Below, one piece after another: positions 60,430 through 64,000 of a stretch of DNA of 64,000 bases. How positions within the stretch are numbered: the first letter of the stretch is position 1; each line of letters opens with the position of its first letter. A program made the translations under genes and the position numbers. This DNA is from JBFWRK01 sp050248955 (GTDB lineage: Bacteria; Actinomycetota; Acidimicrobiia; Acidimicrobiales; Ilumatobacteraceae): positions 1 through 64,000 of the forward strand of contig JBFWRK010000013.1 in assembly GCA_050248955.1 (NCBI GenBank), written 5' to 3'. The notes beneath the pieces were generated by a model. The model ran no database searches. It saw nothing but the letters and a program-made list of their open reading frames with translations, and was not told the DNA's origin.

Positions 60430-62060
60430 CAGGCGTCACTCCTGGCGGGCTGGAGGTCGAGCACCGGCGTTGCCGAGGCGACCGTGCGGACGTCGGAGAA
60501 GTTGTCTGGCGGGGGTGGCGACGACGTGGCCCACTCGAGCGTCTGGCCGTTCCACGGGTCGTCACCCGCCGGCTCACCGGTGGCGAACGAGCGCAGCGCG
60601 AGCAGCGAGAACGCCACCACCGTGATCAGCATCAGCGCGTGGCCGGCGAACACGAGCGCGTTCAAGAGCTCGGGCGCCAGGTCGTAGTCGTAGCCACCCG
60701 GCGCGCCGGCGGGCTGGCCCTGGAACCCGGCGAGGAGCAACGGCAGCGACGCCAGGATCGTGGCGAGGAACCCGAGCAGCGCGAGAGGGATCGCCTGCTT
60801 GTCGGCGATGCGGCGGCCCCAGAGCTTCGGGCCCCAGTGAGCGACCGCGCCGAAGGCGGTGAGGATCGCGCCGTACGCCACGTAGACGAAGACGCCCTCT
60901 TCGTAGACCGTGTCAGCGAGCTGCAGGTCGACGATCGGCGTGAGCGCGTGGGCCAAGACGCCCGTGAGCAGCATCAGCAGGCCGAGGAGTGCGAAGACCA
61001 ACGGGGCCGAGACCGTCGGCCGGCTGCTCTTCAGGGCCAAGCCGCCGACGCCGAGCACGATCAGCACGCCGAGGATCGGCAGCAGGTTGAACAGCGCATA
61101 GGGCAGCAGGTCGTTGAACTTGTCGCCGAAGTCGCCGAAGAAGCTGTCGCCTCCCCACGGCAGGTCGTGCGTGCGCTGTGTGACTGCGGCGAGGGTTGCC
61201 GTGGCGAAGATGCCGATGCCGAGCAGGACCGCGCCCCGCATCGGCGGGCGGCGATGGGTTGCGGTGGCGATGATCTCCGCCGCGATCCCGAGTGCAGGCA
61301 CGGCGTAGACGTAGGTGGCGGGTTGCGTCAGCGCCCACCCCATCCACGTCGTGATGCCCGTGTTGCCACCGAAGGCCGTACGGCCGTAGCGGTGGTCGAC
61401 CGTGAGCAGGATGAGGTCGCCGACGAGCACGGGCAGCGTCAGCACGACGGCGACGCCACCGACCAGCGCCGACCAGCTGAACAGCGGCACGCGGGCGATC
61501 GTCATGCCCGGCGCCCGGGTCGTGAGGACGCTGACCACGATCGAGCCGGCGGCGAGCACGAGACCGATGCAGGCGAGCGCGAGGCCCATGAGGAACAGGT
61601 CCACCATGTTCTCCTCACCGCCGCCGGGGCCACCGTTGTTCACGTAGGCGACGACGACGATGACACCGCCGGCGACCCAGGTCCACAACCCGAGCGAAGC
61701 GGCCCGTGGCAGCGCCAGCGATCGGGCGCCGAGCTGGAGCGGCACGACGGCGAGTGCGATGCCGAGCAGGAGCGGCGCGAGGACGAAGAACGCCGATCCG
61801 ACACGGAACAACGAGAAGAGCTGATCGATGCTGTCGGCGTCGAGCGCGATGCCGTCCGGCTGCAACCGCTCGAAGCCGAGCAGCGATCCGATCACCGTCA
61901 TGCCCACGAGGAACAACAGGCTGATCGCGACGAACGACCGACCGATGCGCTTGTGGTCGGCAGTGGTGATCCAGCTCACTACAGCGGACACGGCGCGGCC
62001 CGCCGGCGTATCCGTGCCGAGGGACGTGCCGGAATCCGGCCGAGTGTCGATGGTGGTCAT
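60429..62060 (-). CDS. Cofactor-free heme-copper oxidase subunit I homologue (pseudo-CtaD)
   Basis: 543 aa from the ATG at 62060 (GAGAGG 6 nt upstream; an ATG at 62066 adds two residues). It aligns along its length with the ctaD product of the same operon: ADHKRIG/VDHKQLG, VPLQLGARSLALPR/VPLQVGARDVAFPR, TRAPGMTIARVPLFSW/LRAPGMALMKMPIFTW, HWGPKLWGR/YWWPKVFGR, and a shared C-terminal DPWNGQTLEWATSSPPPP. Yet every catalytic His is replaced: helix II H by F85, helix VI H by Q246 (Tyr Y250 kept), the HH pair by T294-Q295, helix X HFH by V390-F-V392. It cannot bind hemes or CuB conventionally. Likely first gene of the oxidase operon. Confidence 0.85.
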   Translation of the reverse strand: MTTIDTRPDSGTSLGTDTPAGRAVSAVVSWITTADHKRIGRSFVAISLLFLVGMTVIGSLLGFERLQPDGIALDADSIDQLFSLFRVGSAFFVLAPLLLGIALAVVPLQLGARSLALPRAASLGLWTWVAGGVIVVVAYVNNGGPGGGEENMVDLFLMGLALACIGLVLAAGSIVVSVLTTRAPGMTIARVPLFSWSALVGGVAVVLTLPVLVGDLILLTVDHRYGRTAFGGNTGITTWMGWALTQPATYVYAVPALGIAAEIIATATHRRPPMRGAVLLGIGIFATATLAAVTQRTHDLPWGGDSFFGDFGDKFNDLLPYALFNLLPILGVLIVLGVGGLALKSSRPTVSAPLVFALLGLLMLLTGVLAHALTPIVDLQLADTVYEEGVFVYVAYGAILTAFGAVAHWGPKLWGRRIADKQAIPLALLGFLATILASLPLLLAGFQGQPAGAPGGYDYDLAPELLNALVFAGHALMLITVVAFSLLALRSFATGEPAGDDPWNGQTLEWATSSPPPPDNFSDVRTVASATPVLDLQPARSDA

Positions 62061-62129
62061 GGGCATCCTCTCGCCCGCGGCGGCACCGCAGCCCGCTCGA
62101 GCGAATCATCGGGTCCGTTGTCGACAGCG

Positions 62130-62135
62130 ACATTA
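62130..62135 (-). promoter_or_regulatory. Candidate -10 box of the oxidase operon
   Basis: TAATGT on the minus strand, about 70 nt upstream of the pseudo-subunit I start in the 122-nt gap to ctaB. This would give a leadered transcript, consistent with the clear Shine-Dalgarno of that gene. No clear -35 was seen. Confidence 0.35.
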
Positions 62136-62188
62136 CCCATGGAGGTCGGAGCGGACCGAAATCGCGGTGCCACCCGGAGTGAGCACGC

Positions 62189-63136
62189 TCACAGGCCGTG
62201 GCGGACGAGCACGTCGACGGTGAGCGCGCCGAAGAGCAGGGAGACGTAGCTGATCGAGAACGCGAAGAGCCGCATCGAGCGCTGCGCCGTCGGCGCCTTG
62301 CCCAGATCGATCGAGCCCCACAGGAAGAGCGCACCGCAGACGACGGCGGCGACGAGGTAGATCGGCCCGAGGTCGGCGACCGGAGCGAGCACCAGACTGG
62401 TCGCGACCATAACGGCCGTGTAGCCGATCATCTTGCGCACGGCCACCTCGACCGGCGCCACGGCGGGCAGCATGGGCACGTTCGCCGCCCGGTAGTCGTC
62501 CGCATACCGGATCGCCAGTGCCCAGAAGTGCGGCGGCGTCCAGAAGAAGATCACGAGGAACAGCACGACCGGTGGCCAGTCGAGGGAGTTCGTCACCGCA
62601 GCCCAGCCGACGAGCGCCGGCACCGCGCCTGCGGCGCCACCGATGACGATGTTCTGGGTGCTCGTCCGCTTCAACCACAGCGTGTAGACGAAGACGTAGA
62701 AGAGCGTGCCGGAGATCGCCAGCACCGCCGACAGGAGGTTGGCGAACGCGGTCAGCACGGCGAATGCGGCCACCTCGAGCGCGATCGCGAAGATCAGCGC
62801 CGAGCGGGGCGTCATCGCGCCGGTGACGAGCGGGCGGCCCTGCGTGCGCGGCATGAGCCGATCGATGTCGCGGTCGATCACCATGTTGATCGCGTTCGCG
62901 CCGCCGGCGGCCAGCGCCCCGCCCCCGATCGTGGCGGCGATCAGCCCGAACGGGGGCCAGCCCTGCTCGGCCATCACCATCGCCGGGAGCGTCGTGATCA
63001 GGAGCAACTCGATGATGCGCGGCTTCGTGAGCGCGATGTACGCGCCCACCAGCGTGGCGGGCCTCCGTCGCACGCCGTGCACCACGCCACCGTGCGACAG
63101 CCGCGACGGCACGAGGGGACGCGCTCCGACGGACAT
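62189..63136 (-). CDS. ctaB: Protoheme IX farnesyltransferase (heme O synthase)
   Basis: 315 aa, about nine TMs. UbiA-family Asp motif NMVIDRDIDRLMPRTQGRP and second motif YVFVYTLWLKR, WTPPHFWALAIRYADDYRAA. Farnesylates heme b to heme O, precursor of the heme A used by the caa3 oxidase next door. ATG at 63136 has TACGAT 8 nt upstream; a 17-codon longer frame is unsupported. Separated from the oxidase operon by 122 bp, so transcribed from its own promoter or as its leader gene. Confidence 0.95.
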   Translation of the reverse strand: MSVGARPLVPSRLSHGGVVHGVRRRPATLVGAYIALTKPRIIELLLITTLPAMVMAEQGWPPFGLIAATIGGGALAAGGANAINMVIDRDIDRLMPRTQGRPLVTGAMTPRSALIFAIALEVAAFAVLTAFANLLSAVLAISGTLFYVFVYTLWLKRTSTQNIVIGGAAGAVPALVGWAAVTNSLDWPPVVLFLVIFFWTPPHFWALAIRYADDYRAANVPMLPAVAPVEVAVRKMIGYTAVMVATSLVLAPVADLGPIYLVAAVVCGALFLWGSIDLGKAPTAQRSMRLFAFSISYVSLLFGALTVDVLVRHGL

Positions 63137-63144
63137 CACCGGTG

Positions 63145-63150
63145 ATCGTA
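63145..63150 (-). promoter_or_regulatory. Leaderless -10 box of ctaB
   Basis: TACGAT on the minus strand, 8 nt before the ATG at 63136. Confidence 0.5.
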
Positions 63151-63207
63151 CGGGTGGGCCGGGCGGACGACCAACGTGAGGTGACACTCCGGTTCCTTAC
63201 CGGCACA

Positions 63208-63525
63208 ATGAACGTGATGACCAACCCGTCCACCATCGAGCGCGAGGACCTGTCGCAGGAAATCGACCTCGCCCCGGACACGCCGTGGGTCGTCATCGTC
63301 TGGAACGACCCGATCAACCTGATGTCCTACGTGTCGTGGGTCTTCCGCAAGCTCTTCGGCTACAGCAAGGACAAGGCTGACCTGCTCATGCTCGACGTGC
63401 ACGAGAAGGGCCGGGCGGTCGTCTCCAACGGCCCCCGCGAGAAGGCCGAGCTGGACGTGTTCCGGTTGCACGAGCACGGGCTGTGGGCGACGATGCAGCG
63501 CGACGGCTCGGACAGCGGGCGCTGA
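63208..63525 (+). CDS. clpS: ATP-dependent Clp protease adaptor ClpS
   Basis: 105 aa. ClpS core: VVIVWNDPINLMSYVSWVFR with the Asn-Asp-Pro hairpin that binds N-degron residues, the Met on the pocket wall, HEKGRAVVSNG, and the C-terminal RLHEHGLWATMQRD. Delivers N-end-rule substrates to ClpC (encoded at 1.8 kb in this window). Start at 63208 or 63217 (MTNPST); neither has a clear RBS. The DUF2017 gene starts directly after the stop. Confidence 0.95.
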   Translation: MNVMTNPSTIEREDLSQEIDLAPDTPWVVIVWNDPINLMSYVSWVFRKLFGYSKDKADLLMLDVHEKGRAVVSNGPREKAELDVFRLHEHGLWATMQRDGSDSGR

Positions 63526-64000
63526 GTGCTGCGGCACTGGAGGATCAAGCGGACGCGCTCCGGCACGTTCCGGTTCGGCATCGCCGAGGAGGAACGCGTG
63601 GTGCTGCGCCACCTGCTCCCCCAGCTGCGCGAGCTGATCACTGCAGCGCCGGGCACACAGGACGACCGGGTACGACGGCTGTTCCCGACCGCGTACGCGC
63701 AGGACCCGGAGCACGACGCCGAGTACCAGCGGCTCATGCGGGACGAGCTGGTCGCATCTCGGCTCGATGCCATCGAGCGAGTGGAGGGATCGCTCGACGC
63801 CACCGAGCTCACGGAGGCCGAGCTCCTCGGGTGGATCCAGAGCGTGAACGCCGTGCGCCTCGTGCTCGGGACGATGCTCGATGTCAGCGAGGATTCCGAG
63901 CTCACGCCCGTCGCGGAGGACCATCCCGACCTGCCCAACATCGCGCTCTACGGCTACCTCTCGGGGCTGCTCGACGAGATGGTGACGGTGCTCGACGACT
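63526..64000 (+). CDS. DUF2017 family protein, partial at right edge
   Basis: 158 codons visible, 3' end outside the window. GTG abuts the clpS stop with no gap. MLRHWRIKRTRSGTFRFGIA, EERVVLRHLLPQLRELI and YLSGLLDEMVTVLDD match the actinobacterial DUF2017 family, which is typically encoded between clpS and a Mov34/CysO cluster. Function unknown; mostly helical and soluble. Confidence 0.88.
   Translation, partial: MLRHWRIKRTRSGTFRFGIAEEERVVLRHLLPQLRELITAAPGTQDDRVRRLFPTAYAQDPEHDAEYQRLMRDELVASRLDAIERVEGSLDATELTEAELLGWIQSVNAVRLVLGTMLDVSEDSELTPVAEDHPDLPNIALYGYLSGLLDEMVTVLDD

Noticed and set aside
57413..60577. Reading ctaC as a 1054-aa protein extending over the upstream gene
   Set aside because: The extra N-terminal ~650 residues are out of frame with the upstream membrane proteins and Arg-rich. 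A lipobox and RBS place the start at 58606.

Overview
The window is GC-rich (about 70% by eye), densely packed bacterial DNA. It carries actinobacterial markers: a WhiB regulator, ClpC/ClpS with DUF2017, RadA-DisA, a WXG100 protein, a Tad pilus cluster with an SARP/BTAD regulator, and a caa3 oxidase with CtaG. Many genes have a TANNNT box only 6-9 nt upstream of an ATG/GTG, which suggests widespread leaderless transcription. I infer Actinomycetota, most likely class Acidimicrobiia. That rests on gene content and style, not on a marker phylogeny. I saw no rRNA, tRNA, IS element, prophage or CRISPR array.

Layout. 1-8.6 kb: a partial response regulator, a polyprenyl diphosphate synthase, clpC with a strong terminator hairpin, a YhhN-type membrane protein, an LppM-like lipoprotein, radA and disA. 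8.7-11.2 kb: two convergent CapA-family lipoproteins. 11.5-16 kb: a tightly overlapping catabolic-looking operon (HxlR regulator, SRPBCC protein, LLM flavin enzyme, molybdopterin oxidoreductase). 16.1-25.4 kb (minus): a Tad/Flp pilus operon (cpaB, cpaE-like, cpaF, tadB, tadC, pilin-like peptide, three TadE/TadG-like proteins) that continues into a LysM/BTAD regulator split by a frameshift. 25.7-36.4 kb: a DUF4333 lipoprotein, map, an orphan N6-adenine methylase, coaA, a HAD hydrolase, a thiamine-binding protein with an HTH partner, a DrrAB-type exporter, WXG100, NUDIX, an M20 peptidase and an acidic unknown. 36.5-45.8 kb: putA, cobT, yibE/F, dut, orn, an MBL hydrolase, a Thr/Ser dehydratase and an acyl-ACP thioesterase. 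45.9-53.4 kb: a small ORF, whiB with an unusual T-free leader, a thioredoxin/CcdA pair, a poly-gamma-glutamate hydrolase, pdxH, serS, a BON/OmpA-like protein and an ABC-2 exporter. 53.4-63.1 kb (minus): a large cytochrome oxidase operon plus ctaB. 63.2 kb to the end: clpS and DUF2017.

Most striking region. The oxidase operon contains two sets of heme-copper-oxidase-like genes. The downstream set (ctaC with fused cytochrome c, ctaD, ctaE, ctaF, ctaG) has every metal ligand I checked. The upstream set (58.7-62.1 kb) is a subunit I homologue in which all six canonical heme/CuB histidines are replaced, a subunit III-like protein without the usual histidines, and a multi-TM protein ending in a cupredoxin-like domain without copper ligands. 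All lie on one strand with little spacing, as if co-transcribed with the active enzyme. I regard this apparent cofactor-free pseudo-oxidase as the best candidate here for an undescribed system.

Other linked functions: ClpC and ClpS are at opposite ends of the window but act together; RadA and DisA are a classic DNA-integrity/c-di-AMP pair; the thioredoxin and CcdA proteins probably serve cytochrome c maturation for the caa3 oxidase; CtaB supplies heme O and polyprenyl synthase the quinone tail for the same respiratory chain.
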